A stretch of 64,000 nucleotides of DNA from Caldiserica bacterium UBA4822 (GCA_002402295.1 DHFO01000043.1:1-64000), one strand, 5' to 3'. Counted from the stretch's first letter, positions 42,879 to 51,724 are shown. Translations and numbers: made by a program. The notes: generated by a model from the sequence alone, not told the origin.

Positions 42879-43316
42879 TTACTTTTCCACGTAGCCGCCG
42901 TAGGCGACCCAGGCGTCGTATCCGCCCGTCAGCCGGTAGACGGTGTTGAATGAGCTGTCAAGGAACATCTGGGCGCCTTTCTTGCTGGACTCCTCGTCGT
43001 GGGAGTAGACCACGTAGTGCTTCCCTGCGCTTAGGCTGAAGGTCTTGTTGATGGTGGTCTGAAGGGTATCGAGGGGAACGTCCAGCGCCCCGACGAGGTG
43101 CCCGTCTGCCCACCTGCCGGAAACGTCCACAATGATCAGGTCTGCGTCAGTCTGAATCATGTCATCAAGCTTCTGGGGACTGACCTCGACGATCTCGTGC
43201 GTGTACTCTCCAGTTCCAGTGCCATCCGACGGCGTAGTTGGCGTCGTGCTCCCTCCGCAGCCGGCAAGCGCGACTGCCACTACCAGCAGGACTGCAACAA
43301 TCAGGGTTCTCTTCAC
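42879..43316 (-). CDS. rhodanese-like lipoprotein lacking the active-site cysteine
   Basis: 145 aa. Lipoprotein signal with lipobox ALAGC (Cys20), a Thr/Ser/Pro linker, then a rhodanese domain: LIIVDVSGRWADGHLVGALD (CH2A-like) and VYRLTGGYDAWVAYGG (CH2B-like). The active-site loop reads VVYSHDEESSKKG, with Ser105 where the sulfur-carrying Cys belongs, so sulfurtransferase activity is not expected. It may bind a ligand at the outer face of the membrane. ATG 43316 is preceded by GAGGAGATGATGCCCT. Confidence 0.85.
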   Translation of the reverse strand: MKRTLIVAVLLVVAVALAGCGGSTTPTTPSDGTGTGEYTHEIVEVSPQKLDDMIQTDADLIIVDVSGRWADGHLVGALDVPLDTLQTTINKTFSLSAGKHYVVYSHDEESSKKGAQMFLDSSFNTVYRLTGGYDAWVAYGGYVEK

Positions 43317-43496
43317 AGGGCATCATCTCCTCGTATCCCGGTTGGGACCTCTCTGCGGCAACAAAGCAGCAATCTATCTGCTCTTAGCTTAGCTGCACTA
43401 TAGAGTTTCACAGGATTTTGCAAGCCCTGTGTGTGGAACAGGATTCATGCGGAGGATTCACGCGCGCGTGGCACGCGGAACCTGTGTGCGTTCAAA

Positions 43497-44036
43497 CTAC
43501 GTGCGCGAGAGACCCATGGGCCCTAGAAGATCCCCCAGCTTCCAGTACTTGCCGCCGATGTAGCAGACAGGGTCGCGCAGGCTCACATCGTGCTCTTTGC
43601 CCTCATGGGCGTAGCTGGCAACCACCTCGCCGAGGAACAGGTCATGGCTGCCCAGGTGCACGGTTTCGCGCACCTGGCACTCCAGATTGAGCGGGCACTC
43701 CGCCACCATAGGTGTTCCCGTGATGGTTCCCTGTTCCCGTGTCAGCCTGGCCAGCGCCCACTTGTCCTGTGTTCTGCCGCTGACCGTTCCGCACAGGTCA
43801 AGTTCCCGCACGTGCTCCGTGTCCGGTACGTTGACCACAAACGCACCTGTTTCTACGACAAAGTGGTGCAGCCATCGTGAAGGCCTGACGCCGATACCGA
43901 TGATGGGTGGCTCCGAACACAGGGTGCCAATCCACGCGATGGTCGTCACATCGGATGCCTCCATTGTTCCTGCCGAAATCAGGACGGCAGCGCCCATGCC
44001 CGGCGCACTGCCTGGTATCGTGACAATCTTGGTCAT
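43497..44036 (-). CDS. flavin reductase/flavoredoxin-family protein
   Basis: 179 aa from ATG 44036, set by GGGAGG 6 nt upstream; the frame extends further without homology. GAAVLISAGTMEASDVTTIA, then WIGTLCSEPPIIGIGVRPSR, and GAFVVNVPDTEHVRELDLCG are classic for the FMN-binding flavin reductase-like fold. VGGKYWKLGD-like IGGKYWKLGDLLG near the end is shared with flavoredoxins of anaerobes. It is divergent from the GldA-like cluster. Confidence 0.88.
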   Translation of the reverse strand: MTKIVTIPGSAPGMGAAVLISAGTMEASDVTTIAWIGTLCSEPPIIGIGVRPSRWLHHFVVETGAFVVNVPDTEHVRELDLCGTVSGRTQDKWALARLTREQGTITGTPMVAECPLNLECQVRETVHLGSHDLFLGEVVASYAHEGKEHDVSLRDPVCYIGGKYWKLGDLLGPMGLSRT

Positions 44037-44185
44037 TCTTCCTCCCAACAGTCCGGCCCGTATGCTCCGAGCTGCTGAAAGCAGTATATACCACGCGGTT
44101 GCGCGAACGTGTGCAGCACGTAGAATAGGTATAGCATCAGGCTTGGCCCAAGAGCACACATCTTCCAGGAACAAGGAGGCCACGT

Positions 44186-45319
44186 ATGTCCACTGTCATA
44201 GGAGCACCGGACCGCTACATTCAGGGGCGCGGCGAGATGAGCAGACTGTACGAACACACATCACGGCTGGGCAACACCTTCCTGGTGGTAGCGGAAGAAT
44301 TGACCATGGCCAGCATGCACGGTCGTATCGAACAGGCATTCGACGGCACTGGTGCAGTCCTCATCTATGAGGAGTTTTCGGGCACCTGCTCGGCGCCTGA
44401 GATTGACCGCCTTGCAACGGTGGCGGACCTCAGTTCGTGCGACGCTGTCATGAGCGTTGGGGGAGGGCGGGCCACGAATGCGGCGCGGGCGGTGGCGGCG
44501 CTGCACGGTCTGCCGCTCATCGTCGTGCCTACGACGGCTGCCACTGGTGCGCCGTGCAGCTCCGTGGCGGTCGTTACCGATGAGGACGGCGTCTTTGAGG
44601 AGCTGCGCATCTATCCTGTCCACCCGGCGGTGGTCATTGTGGACAGTGAGGTGATTGCGCGGGCGTCCCTGCGCACCCTGGTGGCTGGAATTGGCAATAC
44701 GGTTGGCACATGGCTTGGGGCGCGAGCACATCGGCAGTCGGGTGTGGACAACCTGCTGGGCGGCAAGGTGACGCTTGCCTCGTATGCTCTTGCCACACTG
44801 GGGTATGAAACGGTGCTGCGGGATGGCCTGCGGGCAGTGGTTGCATCGCAGAGCGGGGTGGTGACGCATGCCTTCGAGGAGGTCCTCGAAGCGAGCATCT
44901 ACTGCTCCGGCGTTGCCTTCGAGAACTGCGGCCCCGCTGCGGCGCACAGCGTGGGAAACGCGCTGACAGTGCTTCCAGAAGCGCGGCAGCACTCCTACGG
45001 CGAGCTGGCGGCATTCGGCAGCATCGTCCAACTGATGCTGGAGAACGTGCCGCGGGAGGAAATGGACGACGTGATGAATCTCTTCCTGAGCACGGGCCTG
45101 CCGCTGACGCTGGCGGACCTGGGACTTGGCGATGCGCCACGCTCTGCGCTGGAGGACGTGGCGGATGTGGCGTGCGGGCCGCGCAACTACATGTCTGCAA
45201 TGCCGTTCGAGGTGTCGCCCGCTGACGTTCTGGGTGCCCTGCTGGCCGCCGACGCGACTGGCCACCTCTACGAGGAGGATGAGGAACACGGGGAACACGA
45301 AGAAGAGGAGGACGACTGA
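44186..45319 (+). CDS. glycerol-dehydrogenase-like Fe-ADH homologue with altered metal site
   Basis: 377 aa. SVGGGRATNAARAVAALHGL binds the NAD pyrophosphate, and PLIVVPTTAATGAPCSSVAV is the GldA-type signature. The three GldA metal ligands are Asp, His, His. Here they read Asn171 (GIGNTVGTW), His254 (AAAHSVGNAL) and Tyr271 (HSYGELAAFG), so two of three are lost and classical metal-dependent oxidation is doubtful. The C-terminus is a very acidic tail with His (EEDEEHGEHEEEEDD), which could bind metal. It is followed 1 nt later by a GNAT gene. Confidence 0.85.
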   Translation: MSTVIGAPDRYIQGRGEMSRLYEHTSRLGNTFLVVAEELTMASMHGRIEQAFDGTGAVLIYEEFSGTCSAPEIDRLATVADLSSCDAVMSVGGGRATNAARAVAALHGLPLIVVPTTAATGAPCSSVAVVTDEDGVFEELRIYPVHPAVVIVDSEVIARASLRTLVAGIGNTVGTWLGARAHRQSGVDNLLGGKVTLASYALATLGYETVLRDGLRAVVASQSGVVTHAFEEVLEASIYCSGVAFENCGPAAAHSVGNALTVLPEARQHSYGELAAFGSIVQLMLENVPREEMDDVMNLFLSTGLPLTLADLGLGDAPRSALEDVADVACGPRNYMSAMPFEVSPADVLGALLAADATGHLYEEDEEHGEHEEEEDD

Positions 45320-45320
45320 C

Positions 45321-46148
45321 ATGGCAGTAGACGTCCAGGACATGAACGCGGCCGACCAGCTGGTCAGCGAGGAGATGACGCAGTACTTCGCTGCGGTGGA
45401 CGGTCAGGCGGGCACGTATGTACTCGGGGACCAGCGTGCGTATTCTGTGCGGGCTCCTCATGTGGACCGCAACCGGATCTTCGGCGTGCATCTGACCGCG
45501 GAAAGCGCAGACCAAGGTATTGAGCGACTGCTCGAGCCATTCCGGCGCGCGGTTGTTCCTGTGACCTGGTACGTTGACCCGTGTTCGGCCCCACGGGATC
45601 TCGTGACCCGTCTGGTGGCGCATGGGCTCGAGTTACGCTACTCGTTGACTGGCATGGTCAAGGGACTCGCAAACGGACGAGGAGAAGAAAACCAGGAGCC
45701 GCCCCCGGGGACTGTGGTCATAGAGGCACATTCTGTCGGAGAGCGTCAGGAATGGATGAGAGTGGTCCTTCAGGGCTTCGGTCTGTCCGAGTTTCGCGAC
45801 ATGGAGCCCGTGCTCACTGACACGGGGGTGACCTCTGGACGGTGGCGCCGCCTGATGGCACTGGAAAACGGAACGCCTGTGGGAGGCGTGCTGCTGTTCG
45901 CCGGGGATGGCGTTGCCGGCCTGCACTGGCTGGGTGTCCCTCGCAGCTTCCGCAGCCGCGGCACCGGCGCGCTGCTCAGCAGAGAGGCTGTGAGGCTTGC
46001 ATCGGAGGCAGGGTACGACGCTCTGGCCCTGCAGGCCAACCCCGAGGTGGTTGCTCTGTATCTCCGGATGGGATTTCAGAAGGCGGGAGAGATTGCTGTC
46101 TTCGACTGGCGACCCGGCATCGGCGTGGTCACCGTAGAGCCGGACTAG
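45321..46148 (+). CDS. GNAT-family N-acetyltransferase
   Basis: 275 aa. The N-terminal 125 residues are an extra domain; the GNAT fold follows (about 130-270), with GGVLLFAGDGVAGLHWLGVP, the acetyl-CoA loop RSFRSRGTGALLSREAVRLA (RxxGxG/A) and VALYLRMGFQKAGEIAVFDW. ATG 45321 lies just after the previous stop with GAGGAGGACGA upstream, so the two are coupled. Substrate unknown; two-domain GNATs like this often act on small molecules. Confidence 0.85.
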   Translation: MAVDVQDMNAADQLVSEEMTQYFAAVDGQAGTYVLGDQRAYSVRAPHVDRNRIFGVHLTAESADQGIERLLEPFRRAVVPVTWYVDPCSAPRDLVTRLVAHGLELRYSLTGMVKGLANGRGEENQEPPPGTVVIEAHSVGERQEWMRVVLQGFGLSEFRDMEPVLTDTGVTSGRWRRLMALENGTPVGGVLLFAGDGVAGLHWLGVPRSFRSRGTGALLSREAVRLASEAGYDALALQANPEVVALYLRMGFQKAGEIAVFDWRPGIGVVTVEPD

Positions 46149-46196
46149 TACACGAGTGGCCGCTCCAGAACGAGACGGCCGGCAGAGAGGCGACAC

Positions 46197-46808
46197 ATGA
46201 AAAAGACAGGCGAACGCGTTCTTGGCAAAGGAAAATGGTTGATTCTTCGGGATGAGACCTTTCTCAGTGAGAAGGGTGAGGAGGTTCACTGGGAAACCAT
46301 CACGCGTACCTCCGACAGCTATGTGGTGGTGGTTGTGGCGCGGCTGGTGCCCAGTGGCAGATACGTGCTGCTCAGGCAGTACCGGCAAGCAATCGAGAAC
46401 ACGGTCATTGGATTCTGCGCTGGCGCCGCGCCCGCGGGCAGTGACCCCGAAACCGAGGCTCTGCGCGAGCTGCGTGAGGAGACAGGCTACATCGGTCGCA
46501 TTGTCGGTTCCAGCGGGCCCCTGCGCGTCAATGTGGGTATGTCCAATGATATCCAGTACGTGTTTGCCGCCGAGATTGACGAGACGGAACCGCTCAACCG
46601 GACGCCCCGGCAGGAGCTGGAGCCAAGCGAGGAGATCGCAGTAGTCCTTGTGGAGCAGGGCGAGATTCCTGGTTTCCTGCTCCGGGAACAGGAGGCGGGT
46701 GGCACCATCGGTTCCGGCGTCTGGTATGTATTCGGTGTCCTTCCCATGTTTGAGGACCAGGCCGGCCAGGATGCGCCTGCTGGCGCGAAAGGAGCAGGAC
46801 ATGCATAA
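46197..46808 (+). CDS. Nudix hydrolase, ADP-ribose pyrophosphatase-like
   Basis: 203 aa. The Nudix box is GSDPETEALRELREETGYIG (G-x5-E-x7-REUxEExGU complete). The preceding strands VLLRQYRQAIENTVIGFCAG resemble ADP-ribose pyrophosphatases (usual RQYR and E-x-PAG, here with CAG in place of PAG). It overlaps the Fe-ADH gene by 8 nt. It likely hydrolyses an ADP-sugar or dinucleotide; an NAD-turnover role beside two NAD-binding-fold proteins is inference. Confidence 0.88.
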   Translation: MKKTGERVLGKGKWLILRDETFLSEKGEEVHWETITRTSDSYVVVVVARLVPSGRYVLLRQYRQAIENTVIGFCAGAAPAGSDPETEALRELREETGYIGRIVGSSGPLRVNVGMSNDIQYVFAAEIDETEPLNRTPRQELEPSEEIAVVLVEQGEIPGFLLREQEAGGTIGSGVWYVFGVLPMFEDQAGQDAPAGAKGAGHA

Positions 46809-47943
46809 CTTCGAGTTCTACAATCCGACGCGTGTACTGTTCGGACGCGGGACAATACCACAGATTGGGCCGGCCGCAGCCGGCGAGGGCGTGAGCCGCG
46901 TGCTGCTGGTGGCCGGCGGCGGGTCCATCCGTGAAAACGGTGTGTATCAGGCGGTCATTCAGTCACTGACGGCACAGGGCATTGACGTGGTGGAAGGCTG
47001 GGGTGTGCGGCCGAACGCCGATGTTGATACGGCGCGGCAGCTGGTTCAGACGGCTCGCGACCAGGGAGTGGATGGCGTTCTCGCCGTGGGCGGAGGGAGC
47101 GTCATCGACACCGCGAAGTCGGTCGCCGCTGGTGTCTACCTTGAGGACGTCTGGGATTGCTTTGCCCGGCAGAATGGACCTGCGAGGGCGCTGCCCATCT
47201 TGGTGGTACTCACCATCTCTGCTTCGGGCAGTGAGATGGACTCGTGGGCGGTCCTGACGGACAGGGAACAGCACAGGAAGTGGAGGATGTCTTCCCCGGC
47301 GCTGTTCCCGCGCGTGACCATCATCGACCCGGGCGTCCAGACCAGCCTGCCATGGCGCCAGACGGTGAACGGGGCGGTTGCCGTGCTCAGCCACCTCTGT
47401 GCGACCTACGTGGTCGGCTCGTTCGAGGAAACAGCCCTTGCCCTTGAAGAGTCCCTCATGCGCAGTGTCATAAAGATGGTGGACCGCCTTCAGGCGGACC
47501 ACGCGGACTACGGCACCCGCGCCAATCTCGCATGGGCGGCGACGCTGGCCATGAACGGCCTCAGCTCGTCGGGCATCGACGACGGCGACTGGTCCGCGTG
47601 GAGTATCGAGTCTGCTATCAGCGCGTTGCACCCGGACGTGGCCCACGGGGCGGGCATGGCCGTGATCCTGCCGGCGTGGATGGTTTACCTGCATGACAGT
47701 AATCCCGGCCAGTTTGGGCGGTGGGCTGCTTCCCTGTGGGGAGCGCCGACGGTCGAGCAGGGCATTGCGGCGATGAAGACGGCCTTTCAGCGATGGGGTG
47801 CGCCCGCGACCCTCAGCGACCTCGGGATCGGTGCCGGAGAACTGCGGGAAATTGCGTTCAGTGCCCTGTCGCAGGGGCCGCTGGGCAAACTGCGGACCCT
47901 GACTGCACGCGACGTTGTCGAACTCCTGAAGCCTGTCCTGTAG
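46801..47943 (+). CDS. iron-alcohol-dehydrogenase homologue (BDH/YqhD-like) with altered metal site
   Basis: 380 aa from ATG 46801 (GGAGCAGG upstream). NFEFYNPTRVLFGRGTIPQI is the usual start, GVLAVGGGSVIDTAKSVAAG is the cofactor loop, and LTISASGSEMDSWAVLTD is the family core. The metal-ligand region reads NGAVAVLSHLC, with Ala194 where YqhD has Asp194 (His198 kept), and IESAISALHPDVAHGAG, with Ser for the expected His in IEHxLSA (the last His kept). Two of four ligands are lost, as in the neighbour at 44186. Confidence 0.85.
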   Translation: MHNFEFYNPTRVLFGRGTIPQIGPAAAGEGVSRVLLVAGGGSIRENGVYQAVIQSLTAQGIDVVEGWGVRPNADVDTARQLVQTARDQGVDGVLAVGGGSVIDTAKSVAAGVYLEDVWDCFARQNGPARALPILVVLTISASGSEMDSWAVLTDREQHRKWRMSSPALFPRVTIIDPGVQTSLPWRQTVNGAVAVLSHLCATYVVGSFEETALALEESLMRSVIKMVDRLQADHADYGTRANLAWAATLAMNGLSSSGIDDGDWSAWSIESAISALHPDVAHGAGMAVILPAWMVYLHDSNPGQFGRWAASLWGAPTVEQGIAAMKTAFQRWGAPATLSDLGIGAGELREIAFSALSQGPLGKLRTLTARDVVELLKPVL

Positions 47944-47950
47944 CGGGTTG

Positions 47951-48400
47951 TCAATCGCAGACATGCAGGACCGCGGTGACCGACCCCGGTGCGCTGCCCG
48001 TGTCTTCGGGCACGAAGCCGAGGCGCCCAAGCATCGCTGCAGCTCCGACATTGTTGCGCTGGTAGGATATCTGTACCGATGTGCATCCCGGCATGTTCCT
48101 GAGCAGTTGGATAGCCGCTTGCATGGCAGCGGTTCCGTATCCTTTGCGACGCTCGCACGCATCGATCATGAGCTTGCTCAGCCAGTAGCTGCCGTTCTGC
48201 GCCCGTTGTCCCACCATGATGAAGCCCACGAGCTTCCCGTCAGCGTTTAGAATGGCGTAGGATGCGTACTCTGCGTCCGGGCCACCTCCGGCCAGACTGT
48301 CAAGGTTGCGCGACATGAAGCGTTCCAGTTCCTCTGAAACGTCGGCGTCCATGTATTCTTCCTTGTGATGCCGGTCGATTTCTCGCAGTGTAACGTTCAT
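47951..48400 (-). CDS. GNAT-family N-acetyltransferase
   Basis: 149 aa, a single GNAT domain. KLVGFIMVGQRAQNGSYWLS, LMIDACERRKGYGTAAMQAA (acetyl-CoA loop RRKGYGTAA) and SYQRNNVGAAAMLGRLGFVP fit aminoglycoside/spermidine-type or ribosomal-protein acetyltransferases; substrate unknown. GGAGG lies 6 nt before ATG 48400. It converges with the Fe-ADH gene, with 7 nt between the stops. Confidence 0.88.
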   Translation of the reverse strand: MNVTLREIDRHHKEEYMDADVSEELERFMSRNLDSLAGGGPDAEYASYAILNADGKLVGFIMVGQRAQNGSYWLSKLMIDACERRKGYGTAAMQAAIQLLRNMPGCTSVQISYQRNNVGAAAMLGRLGFVPEDTGSAPGSVTAVLHVCD

Positions 48401-48590
48401 CGGTGCCTCCTGCCTATGCGGGTCGCCAGAATCATAACGCGCCTTGTTACCTCAGTATGAACGAGAGAATGGGTAAGGTGGTGATGAAATTGCGGGTGGC
48501 GTGAGGGGGCGATGGTCGTCGGCGATACGCGGGCTCGGGAACGATTGCGGTATGAAACACGTCATAGAGGCTGAGTGGGAGGAACGAACC

Positions 48591-49610
48591 ATGGGAAACG
48601 TATGGGGCAGGCGGCAGGGCACACTGCGCGGGAAGGCAGCGGTCGGTATCATCCTTGGTGTTGTCGTGGTTAGCGTGCTTGTTGTTGTGGTCGGTGTGGC
48701 CATCCGGTTCAATCATGCCGTACATGCCGTGGCGCCGGGCGACGTGGAACAGTCACTTCCCACAGGTACCGAGCCCGTAAGAGCACCGGCGACACACCTC
48801 AACATCCTCGTACTCGGGTCGGACGCGCGCACCACCGATGACCCGGGCCGCTCAGACAGTATTATCCTTGTTGGGCTCGATACTGTGGCCCACACCATCA
48901 CCATGATGTCCATACCGCGTGACACGCGCGTGACCATCCCGGGCCATGGGATTGGCAAGATCAATGCGACAACCAACCGGGACGTCTACACGGACGGCGG
49001 CGTTCCTCTGCTCGAGAAGACAATCCAGGGCCTCATCCCCGGCATCACCGTCGACTACTATGTCCGCACGAACTTTGCTGGCTTTGTCAGAATCATCGAC
49101 GCCGTGGGCGGCGTCACGATTGACGTCGAGGAGCGCATGCTGTACCACACGAGTGACACAACCATCGACCTCCAGCCGGGGCCGCAGCACCTGAATGGAA
49201 CCAAGGCACTGGAATACATGCGGTTCCGCGACGATGGCGTGGGCGACTTTGGCAGCTGGGGAGGCGAGGAGCACGGGCGCGTGGCGCGACAGAAGAAGCT
49301 GCTCAAGGCCGTCATCGCGCAGACGACTGACCTGCGCAATGCCTGGCGTTTGCCAGGACTCGTCGCTGCTGTTGGCGACGCAGTAACGACGAACCTGCCG
49401 ACAACGCAGATGGTTCAGCTGGGGCTAGCGTTCAAGGATGCTACAGAGGGCGACGTGACGACGGTTGTGTTCCCTGGGATTCCCAGGTGGGTGGACGGGG
49501 TTTCCTATGTGGTGCCGTACACCGGGCCCATGGCCGAGAAGGTTGCCCCGCTGTTCCGGGAATCGCCGGCACCTGTGGACAACCCGTCCGCGACGGCCCC
49601 GGGTACGTAG
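48591..49610 (+). CDS. LytR-CpsA-Psr family protein (wall-polymer ligase), copy 1
   Basis: 339 aa from ATG 48591 with GGGAGGAAC 6 nt upstream. One membrane helix (AAVGIILGVVVVSVLVVVVG, about 15-37) anchors an outer LCP domain: HLNILVLGSDARTTDDPGRS, MMSIPRDTRVTIPGHGIGKI (the Arg residues bind the polyprenyl-pyrophosphate head), FVRIIDAVGGVTIDVEERM and LNGTKALEYMRFRDD. LCP enzymes attach glycopolymers to peptidoglycan or cell-surface acceptors. Tandem with a second copy 59 nt downstream. Confidence 0.92.
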   Translation: MGNVWGRRQGTLRGKAAVGIILGVVVVSVLVVVVGVAIRFNHAVHAVAPGDVEQSLPTGTEPVRAPATHLNILVLGSDARTTDDPGRSDSIILVGLDTVAHTITMMSIPRDTRVTIPGHGIGKINATTNRDVYTDGGVPLLEKTIQGLIPGITVDYYVRTNFAGFVRIIDAVGGVTIDVEERMLYHTSDTTIDLQPGPQHLNGTKALEYMRFRDDGVGDFGSWGGEEHGRVARQKKLLKAVIAQTTDLRNAWRLPGLVAAVGDAVTTNLPTTQMVQLGLAFKDATEGDVTTVVFPGIPRWVDGVSYVVPYTGPMAEKVAPLFRESPAPVDNPSATAPGT

Positions 49611-49644
49611 GCCGGCAGCCTGATCAAAATCGGCAGCCAAACGA

Positions 49645-49650
49645 TATACT
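49645..49650 (+). promoter_or_regulatory. -10 box before the second LCP gene
   Basis: TATACT lies 19 nt before ATG 49670. A matching -35 is not evident. It would allow the second copy to be expressed separately. Confidence 0.35.
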
Positions 49651-49669
49651 GCTGGAAGAGTGGTCTAGC

Positions 49670-50659
49670 ATGAACATGCGGAAGAACGGGTTCCATATGG
49701 TGTTTGCTGTGGCATTGCTGGTCGTGCTGGCGGGGGCAATGGTGGCCCTGCCGCGCGCTGTTCCTGCTTCATTGTTGCCTGCTGCACCCACGGACAGCGA
49801 CGCCGCGAATCACCCGCCGCCTGCCCAGCGCGTTGTCCCGCCCATACCCCTGCTGCCGCAGAAGGCTCTTGACCAGCCGCTCAACATTCTGCTCATGGGT
49901 GCTGATTCGCGCGTGGCCAGCGACCCCGGTCGCGCTGATGCCATTATTCTGATGCGCCTCGACCCTGCAGCTGGAAAGGTACGCCTGCTCTCGCTGCCCC
50001 GTGATACGCGCGTGACTATTCCCGGACATGGCATCAACAAGCTGAACCAGGCATCCAGCGGCTACTGGCGGGATGGAGGGACTGTCCTGCTTGTGAAGAC
50101 AATCGCGACCGACCTGCTGCCAGGTCTTACCGTGGACTATACGGTCAAGACGGATTTTGCAGGCTTCGGGGCTATCATCGATGCTCTGGGCGGCGTCACG
50201 ATTGACGTCGAGGAGCGCATGTACTACAAGGCGAGCGATACTGTCATTGACCTGCAGCCGGGTGTCCAGCACCTGAACGGTGAACAGGCTCTCGGGTATG
50301 CGCGATTCAGAATGGATGCCGTGGGAGACTTCGGTTCGTGGGGAGGTCAGGAGCACGGCCGCGTCGTGCGACAGAAGAAGTTGATTGCAGCCGTCCTGGA
50401 CCAGACCGGGGATGTCAGGACGCTCCTGCGCCTTCCTGCCATTATCCGTGCCGTGCGTGCCGCCGTGACCACGGACATGCCCTTTGACATGATGGCGCGT
50501 ATTGGCATAACCTTCCGCACCGCCAGCGCCGCTGACGTCGAAGCGGTCGCGTTCCCTGGTATCCCCAGGTATGTGGACGGGCTTTCCTACGTCATTCCGG
50601 ACACAGCGGCTCTCAAGGCAACGGTGGGGCCGCTCTTCGGCATGCCGGAAGGGAACTGA
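49670..50659 (+). CDS. LytR-CpsA-Psr family protein, copy 2
   Basis: 329 aa from ATG 49670. An N-terminal signal-anchor (VFAVALLVVLAGAMVALP), a Pro-rich linker, then LNILLMGADSRVASDPGRAD, LLSLPRDTRVTIPGHGINKL, FGAIIDALGGVTIDVEERMY and ALGYARFRMDAVGDFGSWGG. It is colinear with copy 1 and even the DNA is alike over the GGCGTCACGATTGACGTCGA stretch, so the pair arose by tandem duplication. Both keep the Arg/Asp residues of the LCP active site. Confidence 0.92.
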   Translation: MNMRKNGFHMVFAVALLVVLAGAMVALPRAVPASLLPAAPTDSDAANHPPPAQRVVPPIPLLPQKALDQPLNILLMGADSRVASDPGRADAIILMRLDPAAGKVRLLSLPRDTRVTIPGHGINKLNQASSGYWRDGGTVLLVKTIATDLLPGLTVDYTVKTDFAGFGAIIDALGGVTIDVEERMYYKASDTVIDLQPGVQHLNGEQALGYARFRMDAVGDFGSWGGQEHGRVVRQKKLIAAVLDQTGDVRTLLRLPAIIRAVRAAVTTDMPFDMMARIGITFRTASAADVEAVAFPGIPRYVDGLSYVIPDTAALKATVGPLFGMPEGN

Positions 50660-50668
50660 CTCATTTTT

Positions 50669-51691
50669 CTACCACCGGTTGAGCACCTTCTCAGCGAATC
50701 CGGGAAAGCGGTCGAGACGCACAGGCGTGCCGTCGTCCAGGAGTGCTATTCCCGTGAACGTGCCAAATACCTGATGCTGCACGGTCTTGAGGATACCGAT
50801 GTCCGTCCGCGCGTGCCGGTCCAGCGTGGGCTCGAAGTCTATATCAAACCGATGGTCGGAGCTTACGAACTTCCAGGGCTTTAGAAAGGAATCCGGTGGA
50901 ATCTGAAACTCGACATGCTCGAGCTTGTGGATGTGACCGTCCCAGAACAGCACGTTCTCAGTCGCAGCGCTGGTGTCACCGAATCCGTAGCCGACATTGA
51001 AGCCGAAGGAGTGCCCGCCTACGTGCCCCGAGCCGGAGCCCCAGTACCACATGGTACGGTACGGCCAGACGCCGCGCCCCCAGTCCAGAACACCGGAATC
51101 AGTTTCGGAACTGAACGCATACTCCACCCCGCCCACCGTGATGGTGCCCGTCGCCGGCATGCAGTTGAGCTTCTGGTTGTAATAGAACGCCTTCGGGGCG
51201 TTCGCAAAGGGAGTCATGATGACCATGCGCTCCTGACCGGGGTCCTGGTCGAGGCGCAGGCTTCCTCGTATGCCCCTGCCGTGGTCAAAGCCGGGGAAAT
51301 CAATGCTGAGGACGCGCGACGCAGGGTTGCGCGTGAAGCGGACTTCTCCATGCTTGTCATGGTACGCCACGTCGCCCTCATCGACCGACCGCGGCAGATT
51401 GAGTGACCCGCGTGACAGCGGCTTCATGATGGTTTCCGTCACCTCGGTGTGCGTCTCGAAGTCCAGCCAGCTCACCGAGATGTCAGCCAGGTAGCCAACG
51501 TCCGAGATGGTCAGGGCGATGCCGTAGCCGGAGGCCAGTACACAGTAGTAATCCCACTCCTTCACACGGAACCACGGTGCAGCGATGCGCTCACGGTTGT
51601 ACCGTGCCACCGGATGACGCGCCCAGCCCCTGGCATTGAGTTCACCCGTATCGTTCAGCAGGTTCCCGGGCGCGGTACATTCAGTCTGCAT
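50669..51691 (-). CDS. DUF2804-domain protein
   Basis: 340 aa. N-terminal TECTAPGNLLNDTGELNARG with WARHP, central WDYYCVLASGYGIALTISDV and GVLDWGRGVWPYRTMWYWGS are typical of DUF2804, a beta-rich family of unknown function that resembles lipocalin-like hydrolases such as the tocopherol-cyclase-like proteins in general shape. No signal peptide, so cytosolic. It converges with the second LCP gene (9 nt apart). Confidence 0.88.
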   Translation of the reverse strand: MQTECTAPGNLLNDTGELNARGWARHPVARYNRERIAAPWFRVKEWDYYCVLASGYGIALTISDVGYLADISVSWLDFETHTEVTETIMKPLSRGSLNLPRSVDEGDVAYHDKHGEVRFTRNPASRVLSIDFPGFDHGRGIRGSLRLDQDPGQERMVIMTPFANAPKAFYYNQKLNCMPATGTITVGGVEYAFSSETDSGVLDWGRGVWPYRTMWYWGSGSGHVGGHSFGFNVGYGFGDTSAATENVLFWDGHIHKLEHVEFQIPPDSFLKPWKFVSSDHRFDIDFEPTLDRHARTDIGILKTVQHQVFGTFTGIALLDDGTPVRLDRFPGFAEKVLNRW

Positions 51692-51724
51692 GAGATACCA
51701 GTCTTCGGTGTCCCATGACGGCTG

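Noticed and set aside
44186..45319. Glycerol-1-phosphate dehydrogenase (archaeal lipid) assignment
   Set aside because: The conserved blocks follow GldA, the window is bacterial in every other respect, and metal ligands are missing.
44261..45343. 360-codon open frame on the minus strand
   Set aside because: Antisense to the GldA-like gene, which has strong family motifs.
45633..46802. 389-codon open frame on the minus strand
   Set aside because: Antisense to the GNAT and Nudix genes and crosses their boundary.
46963..48162. 399-codon open frame on the minus strand
   Set aside because: Antisense to the Fe-ADH-like gene, and in another frame to the minus-strand GNAT gene; Arg/His-rich shadow.
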